A stretch of 64,000 nucleotides of DNA from Terana coerulea (taxonomy: Eukaryota; Basidiomycota; Agaricomycetes; Polyporales; Phanerochaetaceae): NCBI GenBank assembly GCA_024811115.1, contig JAKOGH010000031.1, positions 1-64,000 on the forward strand, in the 5' to 3' direction. The position numbers were made by a program, and so were the translations under genes. Under the pieces are notes generated by a model. That model did no database searches, was not told where the DNA came from, and worked only from the letters and a program-made list of their open reading frames with translations. Shown here in pieces: positions 36,076 to 48,554 of this stretch. Positions within the stretch are counted from its first letter, which is position 1. Every line of letters starts with the position of its first letter.

Positions 36076-37701
36076 GGCGAGATGGAAGTGTCAGTTCAAG
36101 AGGGATAGCTCGCCACGACACGAGGCGCACCGCGTCTGTCCTGTGCAAGGAGCGTGCTTAACGATTCGGGCGGTGTTGCTGACGCGCCACCCGAACGCGC
36201 CGGCACCGCGCAGGTAGCCGAGTTGCCGGTAACCTAGCGCCACAATGCCCGTGTTAGCGCTTGTGAGAATTGGCAGCGAAAACACAAGCGTTTTCGAGAG
36301 CCACGACGAGCAGATGTTATTCAAGAGCCTTGGGTATGCGTTTCTCTTGTTATTCTAGTGTCATCAAGTGTTATAAAACTCACGGCACATCATCCGCCTC
36401 CTTCAGACGCTTTTAACGGCGCAAAGTGGATGCACTTTCTGATGAAAACACAAAACACCAAGCCGAACATTGGCAAAGGGCATGTGTCAGCTTGTGAGGT
36501 CAGTCACAGCGGATATCACAAGTTACGTTGCTCCTTGCTTGGCTTTGACACTGCGCAGGCGGCGGCTGCACTACCAAAAGCATTCGCCTGCCGTTGGCGT
36601 GATTTTGCCAAGCATGGTAGGCGTCGTGCGCCGGTCGGGCGCGTTTTACTGCACCGCAATGTCACGGCAAAGCCCTAAAACACTGGCCGCACTTACCCTC
36701 TTTTGTGTATCTTCGCAGAGCCCTGTCAGGGAAGAGATAGGAGCACCGCCGAACCAGTCGGCAGTCACTTCCCCTGATTTAGGTGCAAACCTATAGCCTT
36801 CGGGACTCCGGGGACGGCGGAAGGAATACGCAGAGACAAAGACTGCGGTACGACACTTCATTATTTAGAAGGTGTAGTAGTACTCTAACAACCAGGACAC
36901 CATCACCCACAGAACTCTGTCTTGACAAACAATAGCGTCCGACGCCCCAGGGCGTCGCGGTGCGGTGCCCGTCCAATTGGCTGCACCTCGTCTAAAACAC
37001 GCCTGATTTTCACGCGTTCATGGGACCAGGCGAGGCCTCCCGCGGCCAAATACGTCCCCAACCTTGTTACCTCTTCTCGCCGCGCTCGCGCCCGGCGTGC
37101 AGGGGGGCCTGCAGGGCGCACCCCGCGTTCGCACGCTGCTCGCCTGGCGCGAGCCCAGAACGCCTCGGGAGGCTCGGATGCGGCGCAGGGTGCGCATTTG
37201 CTGTGGCACTGGTGTCAGAGGGTGCGGCTTCCTGAACCTTGACGTGGCCCCTAAGCGATCACAGGACTGGCAGCCCACTTGATGCGTACACATGCCGACT
37301 GGGTCAAGCGGCCCATATAAGCACTTCCCGTCGTGCGGGCTCCCTGCATAGCTGCATCAGACGGGCTGTGTGAAGGGCAGATCCGGTGCGTCTGTGTCTG
37401 TGGCTGGCATCATGCGAGCTACCCCCGCGTGCGTGCCGTGTCGGGCGACCGCGACGAGCCCGAAAGATGGTATTACAACTATGATGTACAGAACAGAGTA
37501 ACGACGGAGCAGAGGCACGGACAGCGAGGAGGGCTGAAGCAAGTACTATCATTACAGTTGATGCGTGTCCGTACAGTCCCAGAGAGCAAGAGACATAGAG
37601 ACCAAGTAAGTTACTTTCAATTTAGCTCCAGACAGCGAGACGAAGAGGCGACGTGATATACAGAGAACTTCGGTTGCAGACGACGAGACAACGAGACATG
37701 G
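36076..37701. other. Intergenic, no gene recognised
   Basis: Includes a GC-rich block at about 37.0-37.3 kb. No exon chain or RNA gene could be supported. Confidence 0.45.
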
Positions 37702-39595
37702 TTACCGACTCTCGTACCTCGCCTGAGGTCGTTCCCAGTACGCCAACGGCGCCGAATGGCCGCTGGCACTTGAAGGCGGTGGCGACACGCTGTTCGCCGA
37801 GGACATGGAGTACGGCGAGATCGGTTGCAGAGCGGGCAGCGAGCGCTGCTGTGCCTCATTGCCAGCACGAGGGTACGGCAGCGTCCACTGAGAGTTGCTC
37901 TGCTGCCCGAGGTATCCCGAGTTGCCCTGCGGTGCGAGGTTGTTCGAGGACCCCCGCGTATACGGCGATTGAGAGAAGTATTCGGGCGAGCTGCCCGGAT
38001 GCGAAGAGGGCGAGAGGACACCGCATCGGAGGTCCTCTGCGATGGAGACTGAGCCGGGTAGAACGGAGAGGTGAGGGTAGGGAAAGGGGAATTACTGTAA
38101 TGGGGACCGGACGCGCCTCCGGAGCTGCTCGAGGTGGCGGACGACGCCGAACTGGACCACGGACGGTTGGGAACCTGGGGCGAAAAGGCCTCCGACCTGC
38201 TCGACATCGGCCCATTCTGCGTCGACCTCTGGTTCGGAGCGCTCATGTCCAGCGCGGGCAGCACCGGCCATGACGAAGCAGAGGATCTGCTCGTATCTGA
38301 TCGCGCTGAATGGCGGGAGTCCCAATACGCCTCGGGAGAATGGCTCGGGCTCGTAATGGTCGGCCTGCGAAGATGAATGGCCGTGACGGCTGGCGGAATA
38401 TTGAAGACCCTGCGCATTTGCAACGGTCTCTGCCAGCGAAGGGATCCGGAGCGGCGTAAGCGTATTCTGCGTCATTGAGTTGCCCTGAGGAGGCAACCGC
38501 GAGGTCTGGTTGTACGAACCCGAAGGATAATCCGGCATGTAGCCGAATGAAGAGGCGGGTTGGGTCGGCAGAAATGAGTCGGCGCCCTCGTACATTGGTG
38601 CGGAACCGGTAGAGGAGGGACGATAGAGATAAGGGGCTCCTCCGTGTTCCCGAGGATCGTCGATTTCGACTGGAGATGTATCGTCCAGACCTTCGTCGGT
38701 GTCGCCGGTTGTGGATTGATCTGTAGGAGATTGTGGGTCGCCGTCCGGCTTGCGCTTCTTGCGCGAATTATTCGGTCGCCGCCGGTAGACGTAGTCGGGG
38801 TACTTGCTGTTGAAGTTGTCCTTCAGTTTCTTCGCCTGGTCAAGGTAGAATTTCTTCTCAGACTATTTCATGGACATGAAGTGAGATGTGGTGCTGCTCG
38901 TGAACGGTAAATTACACTGACCATCTCCATGGCGTTCCACTCCTTGCTCAATATCTTGCTGATATCTCCCGTACGCATCATCTGGTTTGCGGCGGATATT
39001 TGAGGACGCCGCTTCCTGGCAAATATCATGAAGGCATTCATGGGCCGCTTTGGCGTTCCGTCCGCGTTCAACGTCTGGGACGTCAACGCGAGGTGGGGGT
39101 CCTCTGTGCGAACGCGGAGCCATCAGAACGCTGGAATGTGCGCGAAATTGAACTCTAGACGTGCCTGGGACGTCGAAATCGTCGCTGCCTGCGAGTATGT
39201 AATAAGCATGATTGGACGCAACTCTGACGAGGGAGACGCCGAACCTTCACCGTCCCGCTGCGAGCGTCGTCTGTCATTTCGAGAGGGTGGCCGGAAGTTG
39301 CCGATGATGGTGTCAAGTGCGAGGGGTGTTGGTAACGGTGCATGCGTTTTGGTGGGAGACGGAGTGCCGGATGATGGGCAGGCGAGGGGAAGAGGGGCAC
39401 GGTGCTCGAGAGGAGGCGGCGCGTAATGAGGTGGGCGGTGAAGCCGAGATTGACGCCGGAGGTAGCAGGTTCGACGGCGAGATTCGACTGGTGGTCGAGG
39501 CAAGCGTGGGCGGGATCTTGTGGGATCCGAGACGTTGCTCGCCGCGACTTTTGAAGGCTGGGGATTGTTGACGTCCGAGAGCGCATGCCAAGCAC
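37702..39595 (-). CDS. HMG-box transcription factor; frame breaks, 5' end unresolved
   Basis: The HMG box starts PKRPMNAFMIFARKRRPQ and runs through ILSKEWNAMEM, an intron (38921-38863), then SEKKFYLDQAKKLKDNFNSKYPDY. A basic RRRPNNSRKKRK tail follows, then a long Ser/Pro/Gln-rich region, stop TAA at 37704-37702. The sequence-specific (MATA/SOX-like) class of HMG boxes binds the minor groove; the target is unknown. The coding pattern changes frame near 38311-38318 (one extra base) and near 38018-38026 (one missing). Upstream, the same frame continues through QARLEFNFAHIPAF, but one TGA (about 39120) lies between this and the HMG exon, so either a splice or further indels are missed. The start codon is not identified; the 5' limit given is approximate. 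Confidence 0.75.
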
Positions 39596-42500
39596 TTCGA
39601 GAAAATAGACCTCGAGCGGCGGTTTTCTGCAGACCCATCACATCTCTGGAGAAGAACGTTGTAGACACACCCTTGAACCCGGCGGACCTGAGGCACACAC
39701 ACGTCTTGAACGGGGCCCTCTGAGCGGCTCGCGTCCACGCAGCCCATTCGCCCAGGAAATGCTGATTTCTCCAGGTCATCGGATCCGACTGCGTTTGCCT
39801 TTTTGGATCTATTCCAGGCTTCTGGTTCCCCCATGCGGCTAGCGTACATGCTGGCGCCTCGCAGGCCTCAGTAACGGCGCTCGCCCAACCCTGTCTCATG
39901 ATCTCCTGCTCGCACGAGTCGACGAACGGTGAACGGGACCAAGTACTTATCCTGATAACCTCGCCCGGACGCCAGCCCATCCGACGCCCTGCCCTGCCCA
40001 CGTCACTGCACCCGCGCACGCACGACCGCCGGGGGAAACACCCGCATCCAGACGTCCCAGAGACCCCAGGCGTCTCGTCGTTAGCCGTAGGCACGGCCGT
40101 CGAAGTCGCCGTGGGAGCGCGACCATCTTCCGATGGTTCTGGACGGTGATTGACCACGGATTCTTCACCGATGTGATGTCGCTGCACCAACGCTCGGCAA
40201 TAGCCAGATGTAGTCCCGTTTGGCCCCAGAAACAAACAACATTCCGCCTTTGCCGCGGCCGAGGTGCACTGGTCCCGTCGTCTGAAACTCGTGTGAGCAT
40301 CGCGGAGCTCTCTGCGCATCCAGGGCCTGCCGAGGTTCTCGAGAGGCAGACAGCGTGACCTTGATGTGCGAGTTTAGGTGAGCTGACAGCTGCTCTCAGC
40401 GAAGAAAGATGTCATACCCTTCCAGAGACACGTCCGGACATTGAACCTACCACAGTCGCGCTGGGTAGTGTCCACTTTCTCGCGACGGGCTCGTTGCGAT
40501 CTGAGATGGAGACCTCTGAGATTGAATCGGACTTGAACGCGGCCCGACGCCATGCCGCCGCCGCCGACGTTGTCTCAAGAACTGACCGGACATGCCGACT
40601 AGACGACATCCACTCAGGGCAATATTCGCCAACAAAGCGCTCTCGAGCCGCGCCGCGCTGGGATTGACGTGCTCAACAGCACCTGGATTTGTGCAGCATG
40701 GTCTAGCTACGTACAGGATCGTCGATTCTCATGTATGGTGTTTGCACATCCACCTGGCGCCAGTGAGGGCCAATATAATGATCGATGACTACAGCACCAC
40801 CGTTTGCAACACCGTCGCGGATTCTGGAAGCTCAGAGACCTTGTGCAATGCGTACTTGCGATGTGCGGCACTGACTTTGGTGCGCGTGATCAAGCGTAGG
40901 CCACGGATACCATATGCATCCATCCGACTCGCGAGGAGCCTCTCGTGCCCTGCGGCGAAAACCCATCCAGGACACTGCGCCCTCATATGAAATGCCGCCT
41001 GCTTCCTCGGCTAAGGCCTTCGAGCCTGCAAGCAAGTCCAAACCGATGAAGCTTGATCACAACTGAGGGTATTTCGGCGAAGCGTGCTGCCAGCACTTCT
41101 CAGATTTGATGTGGCGAGGAAACTTGTCGGAGCAGATGGGAGGTTCCGGCGTGGCAGGAAGGCTCCCAATTCGCCGTCGTTGGCTAGGGTGCAATGGATG
41201 ACGGGAAGGCGAGCGGAGGGCCAGCGGCGCTGAACTCGAAGCCCACTTCGGCCAAAGCGACGGGCCAGAATAGTCACTCTCTGAACCTGCCGTGGCCAGG
41301 CTCTGTGACCGGAGCGACATGTGACAGGCTTCCCGACGGGGCCAGTTCTGTGCCCGCTGATCTCCACCAGCATGCTAGAACCGTAACAGTGAGATGAGAA
41401 ACTGCCATTTCTGCTCACCGGAAAATTGGTCATGGGGCCCCAGTCGGGTCGTCAAGTATTCGCCAGATGCCACGGAAGGCGCGGCGGCTGCTCATGGGAA
41501 TGGGAGCCTCCTGCGGTCGTCGACCCGTGATCATGGGCACCGTTATCTTGAACGCCTGAGCGACGTCAGCCACCGCTGCAGCTCCAGCCGACGCAGGCTG
41601 GCGGTAGGCTGGGTGGTAGCTGGGTGGTTTACGTGTGAAGCTGGAGGCCAGGTCGATCAGAACGCAAGGGCCGCGATCGTCGACCAGCCGGCGGGGCAGG
41701 AGGAGCGTAGTGGGAGGCGAAGAGCGATGAAAGCGAGTGATCAGCGGAAGCTCCCATGGCGACATGGCTAAGCGCAAAGTAAGGGCGGAAGGTCGTGCAC
41801 GGACAGCTGGGCGGGCTCGAGCGACTCGCAGCGCCCGGAAGGCACCGCATGAGCAGTCGTGGCAATCGGGGCGATAAAGCACGCATGAGGGCCGCGGACG
41901 TCGAGAGGTATATTCCCAGCTGCAGAAACGAGATGAGAGTCAGCGGGGGTGCGGGACGCTATATAGCTGTATTTTTGAATGGCCAACCTTGTCGCCCTTG
42001 GTTCACAGGGAGTACGGCGCTCAGTCCGCTGATTGCAACAATCATGACTTACCCGAAGAACCGTCAATTGAATTGCATGTGCGAGTGCCTGTGCTCAAGG
42101 TCTTCTAGCGCAACTCACTTGCGACCATGATCTAGTCGACTCAATGGTCAGTCGTGGATAGATGTAATAATGCAATTCAGATACCTTCAGGTGAATGATA
42201 GACTTTCACGCTGGACCGATCGACATGATTCTGCTCGCTTCATAGGCGAGGTTTTCGTGACGTAACCTAGCATCCCAGCTATGCGAGGCCGCCAGGACGC
42301 TACTGGCTGGGTATGAAACGATCTTGCCGGCATACACGTCCACCTGCGTTTGGCGACGTCCAGCACCACAGAGGGCGGCCCTTGGGAAAATGAATGAGCA
42401 TATTCGATTGACCGGGCATGAGAAACCGCTGCCTCGAATGGGGTGGTGTTGTCTCTCAGGCTCAAGGCGGTTCAGGGCAATGATGGCCTTCAGCGGCACC

Positions 42501-43338
42501 CTTCACTTTGGGTCGCAGCGGTGGAGGCTGTCCGTGCGACTGGGCCAGGAGATAGACGTGAGTAACAAGCCCCGAATGTGCGCATGCGGTGGCGGAACCA
42601 ACCGTTAGTTCTCCTTGTCATAAGACCACGATCGGGACCGAGCAGGGACAGGCTAGGCCGTCGGCAGTAGTGGACCCTGAAGCCGCCACGTAGAAATCAG
42701 CCCTTCAAGCAATCGGAGGACGTAAGTGTGTCAGTTCGACACATGTGAATGAACGCTCACTGGAGTAGGGACGGGTACAGCCCGAATGTGCACTGATCCG
42801 GCTCCATCTAGCAGGGAGAAAGGTACCTGAGTGCACGGCCTTCACGCTGACACCGTAGACCGAAGGTCCGTACGCAGAGCATGAATACGATGACGTCGTT
42901 AGCATATGAGCTGAACTAGCATGCCTTGCGACCGGCGGACTTCACCAGCCCGAGTGGATCTAGGTTCGAAGTATGAAAGAGAGACTCGACGTCAATCTGC
43001 TAAGTACGGTGGCAGAGGCGTACCAATCTGGATGTTAGGTGAGCTTATTGAACCTTCTGACAGAAGGAGACAGAGGAAGACTCACTATTGCGACCTTATG
43101 CCAGACATGAGGGCGCATGACCATGCACAACGCTTCCTCCAAAGCCGCCTCGCCAAGCGTTGCGCGGTCTGACTCTCCAGAGCCACGTGTCATCACCGGG
43201 ATTTGATGGCGGTGATGTCTGCGGGAAGATAAGATTAGATGTGTGGGGTTTGATCTCATGAAGCGCTTTGTGGCTCGGGTAACGGACACAGCCACCGCCT
43301 CGTCGCCAGTCGCTATCAGCCAGGAAGAGCGTTCGAAG
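39596..43338. other. Mostly non-coding; one unassigned open stretch
   Basis: No gene family recognised in about 3.7 kb. A minus-strand open frame extends the HMG gene frame to 40319. A plus-strand frame is open from 40365 to 40677 with coding-like composition (listed separately). Other frames around 41.4-42.9 kb look random. Confidence 0.4.
40365..40677 (+). other. Possible orphan coding exon
   Basis: One frame stays open for about 104 codons and has a coding-like residue mix (for example GSLRSEMETSEIESDLNAAR), ending at TGA 40675-40677. No ATG precedes it in frame and no partner exons were found. It could be an exon of an unrecognised gene or chance. Confidence 0.25.
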
Positions 43339-44857
43339 ATGAAGGACCTGGTTACCGACGCAAGTAAGCCGGAGCTCACACCCCTGACGCTATTTTCTAC
43401 TGAAAACCTCCACCACTGTCTTTTCACAGACTTTCCCCGCACTATAGATCAGCGCGTTTATCACCTGGGCATACGAGCTGGCGAAGTCGCGAACCGCATC
43501 GTAAGTTTCCATACTGACTGATAGACCTATTGAAAGGACGTCTCAATGCAAGTGTCCTATCGTGTTAGATCACCGTGGGATCGCCGTCCAGGGCAGAGCG
43601 CATTGCGTCGTTCCTGGATGCCTCGCCCAAGCCATTCCGGCTTGCGACAGAGCGTGGATTCCTGACCATTACCGGTCGCTACCAGGGCATCCCGACATCT
43701 ATCATTAGTATCGGAATGGGCAGCCCAAACGCAGATTTCTTCGTCCGGGAGGTGAGGGAGTGCTTGAGTGGAGACATGGTCGTCGTAAGGTCGCGCAATC
43801 CGTCATCACTGCTCAAGAGGCCACAACCTGACGGCGGCGCAACCCAAGGCTGGGGTCGTGCGGAGGGCTCATAGATACGCAAGTGGGAACGGTGGTGGTG
43901 CCCAAGGGCAGCATCGCTGTTAACCGTAATTACGACTTCGATTTCCAAAACGGCCAATCAACGGAGCCAGCCTATAGATTCAGCAAGCCGGTGCGTGGTC
44001 GGCGCTGGGAGCCAGTGTGTCCCTGAGTGTGCTTATGTGCCGGTTGTAGGTACTCGCCGACGAGCAACTCCTGTGCCGCGGTGAGTAAGAAGTAATTGAT
44101 CTTGTCATAGCTGCTGATTGGGGTGCGCAAAAGGTTGCGACGGCGTTGCGAGACACTCGCCCTCCAACCGTGTCTTCCGGCGTTATCACGGATACAATAA
44201 ACGCCTCAACTGATAGGTGAAACTCCTCGTCTTTCCGAGATTGCGTCGAGTCTAAATGCTTAGTGATAGTTTCTATTCATCGCAAGGACGGCAAACCTCG
44301 TTCCCGGACTTCAACACAGGCGTCATCAGCGAGCTGCACGCACTGCATAAGGATCTCGCGACGTTTGAGGTAACTCTCTCGCGCCCTGGCACATGGAGGA
44401 GATCTGAACGCGATGGCCCGCAGATGGAAACTTTCCACATCTTGCACCTTGCCGCGAGTTGGCCGGTGGACGCGCCGCCCCCGCCCTCCGCGCCGCCGCC
44501 GCTCAGCGCACGGCCGGTGACACCCGCCATCCTCGAGCCGCACGCCTCGGCAGCGCAAAATCCGCCCGACAACGTCTCGACGGCGTCCAAGGACGGACAG
44601 CCGCTGTCTCCGCGCCCCAGGATACGGGCGGCGGCGGCGCAGATCGTCTTTGCTGCTCGGGGGTCGAGGGAGTTCATCACACCAGAGACTGTGGAGCTTA
44701 TCGAGACGTGGACAGGCCAAGGCGTTCTCGAAGCGTTGAGAACCTTTGCGATTCAGCCAGAGGTAAAAACAGATACGTCCATTGTCCTACATCGATGTCT
44801 GACTGTTGCTATTCATTACAGCGACTACATGCGGACAAAGGCAGTGTATGGGAGTAA
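43339..44857 (+). CDS. Uridine phosphorylase-like nucleoside phosphorylase
   Basis: Nine exons (43339-43363, 43430-43500, 43569-43789, 43849-43990, 44050-44080, 44111-44216, 44264-44369, 44424-44762, 44822-44857) close in frame to 358 residues. Starts MKDLVTDANFPRT; an in-frame ATG 81 bases upstream is possible. Family signs: VYHLGIRAGEVANRIITVGS, the phosphate-site region SPSRAERIA, GMGSPNADFFVREV, RLGSCGGL, NYDFDFQNG, SFYSSQGRQ and FEMETFHILHLA. It cleaves uridine to uracil and ribose-1-phosphate in salvage, a reaction downstream of or parallel to cytosine deaminase. A Pro-rich insertion (residues near DAPPPPSAPPPLSARP) before the last helix is, from memory, usual in fungal members. No frameshift. 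Confidence 0.9.
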
Positions 44858-46305
44858 GATTCATTGATGAAGACTCGAGCCGACGGCGTTATGATCCATG
44901 ATAGCCTCGATACCTTGCGTTGCCCCTTAGATTTACATCGACGATGACATGCCGTAGAGTATATTGAACCCAATATTGTATCGCTAGGCCCGGTATCTTG
45001 ACTCAGAATTGTATTGAAGAGCCAATAAGTCGTTTGTATTGGAGGTATAGGTAACCGGGCTGCACGTGGAGGCGAATAAGAAACGTGAGAGCGGGTCGAA
45101 CGTGGTTATGCAAGGATCTCGTAACAGTATAGATGTGGTGTATTGTTGCACCGGCCGAAGGTTTGCGAGCGGCAGGCTGACGCAAGGCGGTGATATGCAC
45201 CCTCGTCGTTTCCTGGAGACGCAGCGCGAGCCGAGGGACCCTTTGTCTCGCAACAGCGCGACCCTTGGAAAGACCCTCGGCCTCGTACTGCAAATTCGAG
45301 GGTGCAGTTGGGGTATACCGAGTAACAGACAGACCTGAGTAGAAATCAGTCCTGTGATCGCCAGTGATTGACGCAGTTTCTCTCACGTACCTGTCTGGGT
45401 CGGCTGTCCAAAGCCAGTCCGTCGGACGGGAGATACGTGGAGTTCGTGGGAAGCCATGAAAGACATAGGTACGTAAGTTGGAGCTTAAACAGGATGAACG
45501 CTTTTTCCATGAGTACTAAACAATGACTCGCATTAGCTTCGCACTCTGGCTCGGACCCGGTGGAAGGAAGGTGGATCTCACGAATAAGCAGTCCGAGTAC
45601 ACCACCAATCTGTAGGAGTTGGGAGCACTATGATAGGTCCAGTATGTCGTTATGAAGGCGGACGCCACACGAGGGAGACGTGCTTACTCTGCATGTATAG
45701 AAGACTCAACGTTCAACTACGAATACCAAGCGACATGGTTCATTAACGGACGCAGCTGCAATCGCCAGAGCACACTCACGCACACAGGGCGTAGCCTTAC
45801 GATTTTGGGCAGTTGTCAAGACAGCCTCAGGTGACCAGCGAAAGAGAGCAGTCCGCCACGCCTTCGTCAGCAGGAAACGCCTGGCATTACGTTCGCCTGT
45901 CCTTCCTTCCGAGTCACCCTGCGACGGCGTTCCGGGCAGATCGTCGGTAGAGATACTCGGCAATCTCATGGCTGTAGTGAGAACGCCTGTTAATGAGATA
46001 TGAACGTATGCCCAGAACAGGAGCAAGGCTTGTGAGATGGAGGGCGGGGAACTGGCGAGCCGGGCAGTTGGGAATAGGCGTTGGCGTATGGGAACATGCA
46101 AGGGGAAACCTCGTAGGATGAAGTAGTGCGACGCTCCGCGGAATGTTTGAGGTATTTGTACCGTGCATGGTTGTCAAGGACAATAGTCTCAAGAACCCCG
46201 GGCATTCTCAGAAGCGAGAGTGGTGTCTACACTGTTCCAGGGGTGTCAATTACAAGAAATGTCTATGCAATGGTAGGCACATTATCTGCTGTATTGTACG
46301 TGCGT
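44858..46305. other. Intergenic, no gene recognised
   Basis: Overlapping open frames on both strands without motifs; contains the 3' flanks of two convergent genes. Confidence 0.45.
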
Positions 46306-47292
46306 TCATGCGTGATATGCTATATCGGAGACGTCTATGTCGATCGAGTGGAATGCTTCGTAAAGATAAATAAAACCGAATATTATGAAGAGTCCGCTTC
46401 CGGCCAGCGTCACTGCAACGGAAGATGTAAATGACCCTTCATATCCGAGGGATTAAGGACGTACCGTGCTTGACCGAGATCTTCGTGGAAACGTAGCGTC
46501 CTCCAATGACGGCCAGAGCCGTGCAGCAACCGTGCCCCACAACCGTTCCGAGAGTAACGATGTAGACGTTCTGTGATGACACGCACACGGTAAGCAGCAC
46601 ATTCCCAGTGAACCAGCGTGTCTGACACGTACATGTGCAGCACCCAGCGCAATGGTAGAAATCTGACTCCTGTCGCCCCATTCACCGAGGAATGTCAGGA
46701 TGAACGCCTGAGTAAAATGCGGACCGAGTAAAGTACTGCAGGCGTCGCGTGCTTTCTCGATTAGGGTACTGGTGTGGTTCGTGGGTTGGGAGCGTGTCCT
46801 TGCGTGCCTGGGTCTTCCTCCCTCTTCCATCTCCTCCAGCGGAACGGCGTGTCCGTTGACGGGTGAGGAAGCCTCGTCCCCCTCAATCTCCTCCTCCGCC
46901 TCCTTCATTTCCTCCCGAATCTTCTCGTTGCCCGCCTTCATCTCCCTGCCCTCCTGCAGCATCTTCCAGCCAAATACAAGGAACAGCACCGCCGCCAGGG
47001 CTTGCGTCCACTTTTTGGGAATCAGGGTGGGCAGAATATGGCCCAAGGACGCAGAGAGGAAAGACATGACGACAAGCGAGCCGAAGGCCCCTGCGAAGAC
47101 CACTGCCCGAGGGTGACGCATGGCGAGGATAGCGGCGATGAGGAATGTCTTATCGCCAATTTCTGAGACGATGATCATTGCAAAGGCCTGGACGAGAGCC
47201 TGCAGGCTGCTCTCTTCCCCGGCGGCGGGCAGGTCGTTCTCCACAGCCATGTCAGACCAGTCGAGCTTGGGTGGTCGGAAGCCGACAGAGTC
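46306..47292 (-). CDS. Gdt1/TMEM165 family cation transporter (5' end incomplete)
   Basis: Visible exons: 47292-46633, 46570-46465 and 46412-46306, in frame with stop TGA. The two hallmark motifs of the UPF0016 family are present: SEIGDKTFLIAAI and GEWGDRSQISTIAL, one in each repeated half. Membrane segments include LVQAFAMIIVSEIGD, GSLVVMSFLSASLG, LAAVLFLVFGWKML and SGLFIIFGFIYLYEAF. An acidic linker of about 65 residues (REEMKEAEEEIEGDE...) joins the halves. Relatives bring Ca2+ and Mn2+ into the Golgi for glycosylation and pH control. The exon starting at 47292 follows a CAG acceptor, so one or more 5' exons (signal peptide) lie upstream, probably within 47.3-47.5 kb, but could not be fixed. 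Confidence 0.88.
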
Positions 47293-47861
47293 CTGGTTCG
47301 AAGTCAGCAACGCTGGGCATGGTAGCGAGCACACGACAGAGGTGAATAGGCACCTTGTGGGTACGGTCGTCCGCTGGACGAATAAAGTGTGAGGGATCCG
47401 GTGATGGTGGCAGTCAAGCCTTCAATTCTGTTCGCACAGACACTGCGCTGTAGCCGCCCAAACCCCACACTGACGGCAAAGCCCGGACCCCGGGCTGCGA
47501 AACTCGTTGCTGCCTGCAGCGCTTTACACCGCGTGCATTCCTTCCGTTCTGACGTCCATGACCATATTTTACAGCAGATGTACAGTACAAGATGAAAAAG
47601 ACAACTGCCTCCAAGCCCCCTATTTGAATGACAATTCAGCCTAAACGGAACACAAATTCATGGATCGGGAATGCCACTAACGGGGGGCTCGGCGTGTCAC
47701 TTCCTGTTCTGGATAACCCCGCGTTGATGCCAGCGATAGTGTTCAAGCAGCAGGAGAGTGGGTTGGCAGAAGGTGGATATGTAGAGTGCGTTCAAGTCGA
47801 CCACTGCAGACAGCATTCACAGTTGATATCGATGAACTTGCAGGTTCGGCCGGACGCTTTG
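47293..47861. other. 5' region of the Gdt1-like gene and gap to LSM6
   Basis: A GTGCCT donor after CCACAAG near 47354 may end an upstream exon of the transporter gene. Otherwise nothing is recognised. Confidence 0.35.
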
Positions 47862-48261
47862 CTAGATAGCTTCAGCAGCAGAAATGTACAGGACTAGGTC
47901 GGATTCAATTAGTTGAGATCACTTCACGATATCTAGCACGCACCATTATTGCCACGGATGAACGCATCGCCGTAGCGGTTGGTCACTACACCATTCACGT
48001 GCTCTTCCGTCTGTTCCAAAGCGATGTTCATGTATCCATCAAGACAAGACAAGACACCTAAAGATAGAGACTAGTAAGTCAGAAAAGTATGAGAACTTGC
48101 AGCGATGCTCACCGCGGTAATCTACACCAGAAGTCAGTCTCACGACTACCCTTTTTCCCACCACACCCTTCAAGAACTCTGGTAGGCGAGCCTGATGCTG
48201 CTGGCGGTGGCGGAGGTGGCGTTGAGGTCTCGGCCGGCGGTGGGGGCGGCGATTCGTCCAT
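47862..48261 (-). CDS. LSM6: U6 snRNA-associated Sm-like protein LSm6; one apparent frameshift
   Basis: Three exons: 48261-48113, 48057-47944 and 47893-47862. The Sm fold is nearly textbook: FLKGVVGKRVVVRLTSGVDY (Sm1), RGVLSCLDGYMNIALEQTEE, then YGDAFIRGNNVLYIS (Sm2). LSm6 is part of the LSm2-8 ring on U6 snRNA and the LSm1-7 ring in mRNA decay. The start MDESPPPPPAETSTPPPPPP is an extra Pro-rich leader. Between SGSPT and EFLKG one extra base appears at about 48177-48183, so the exons sum to one base more than a multiple of three. An alternative is an intron ending CCTACCAG there, but no donor lies between it and the ATG. It is divergent from the ArAE-like gene, 293 bases apart. Confidence 0.9.
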
Positions 48262-48554
48262 GGTCAAGGCAAAGCTGCAAGGAAGGTCAAGACTCGTCCA
48301 CTCAGTCGCAGGTCACAAACGGTTATTTGCACAAGCGCCGATGGCTGATCGGAAATTGCCGAGATCGGCAAGCTCAGTCCGTCGGGATGCGGTCATGCAT
48401 GAACGGTCTCCGACGGTATGCCAGTGAAAAGTGTCCTCGACTATCCCGACTTGTTCCCATACTATCTTCCCCTACGACCTCTCAGACCACCGTCTACTCT
48501 ATCTTTATGATCTTGGTACCTGTCTAGCTTCTAGTTTGCTACCGGCGCACCTCC
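48262..48554. promoter_or_regulatory. Divergent promoter region LSM6 / ArAE-like gene
   Basis: 293 bases separate the two divergent start codons. No clear TATA box. Confidence 0.35.

Noticed and set aside
39123..40319. 398-codon open frame on the minus strand as a separate gene
   Set aside because: Its 3' part is in frame with and resembles the upstream part of the HMG-box gene; the 5' part has low-information GC-rich sequence. Treated as partly HMG gene, partly chance.
43263..43275. CTTTGTGGC near the uridine phosphorylase start as a motif copy
   Set aside because: The left half is present on the minus strand but the second half at spacing 8 reads GAGATC, not CACGTG.
44984..46205. Several overlapping open frames on the minus strand
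   Set aside because: They contradict each other in frame, lack motifs and lie in the flank of two convergent genes.
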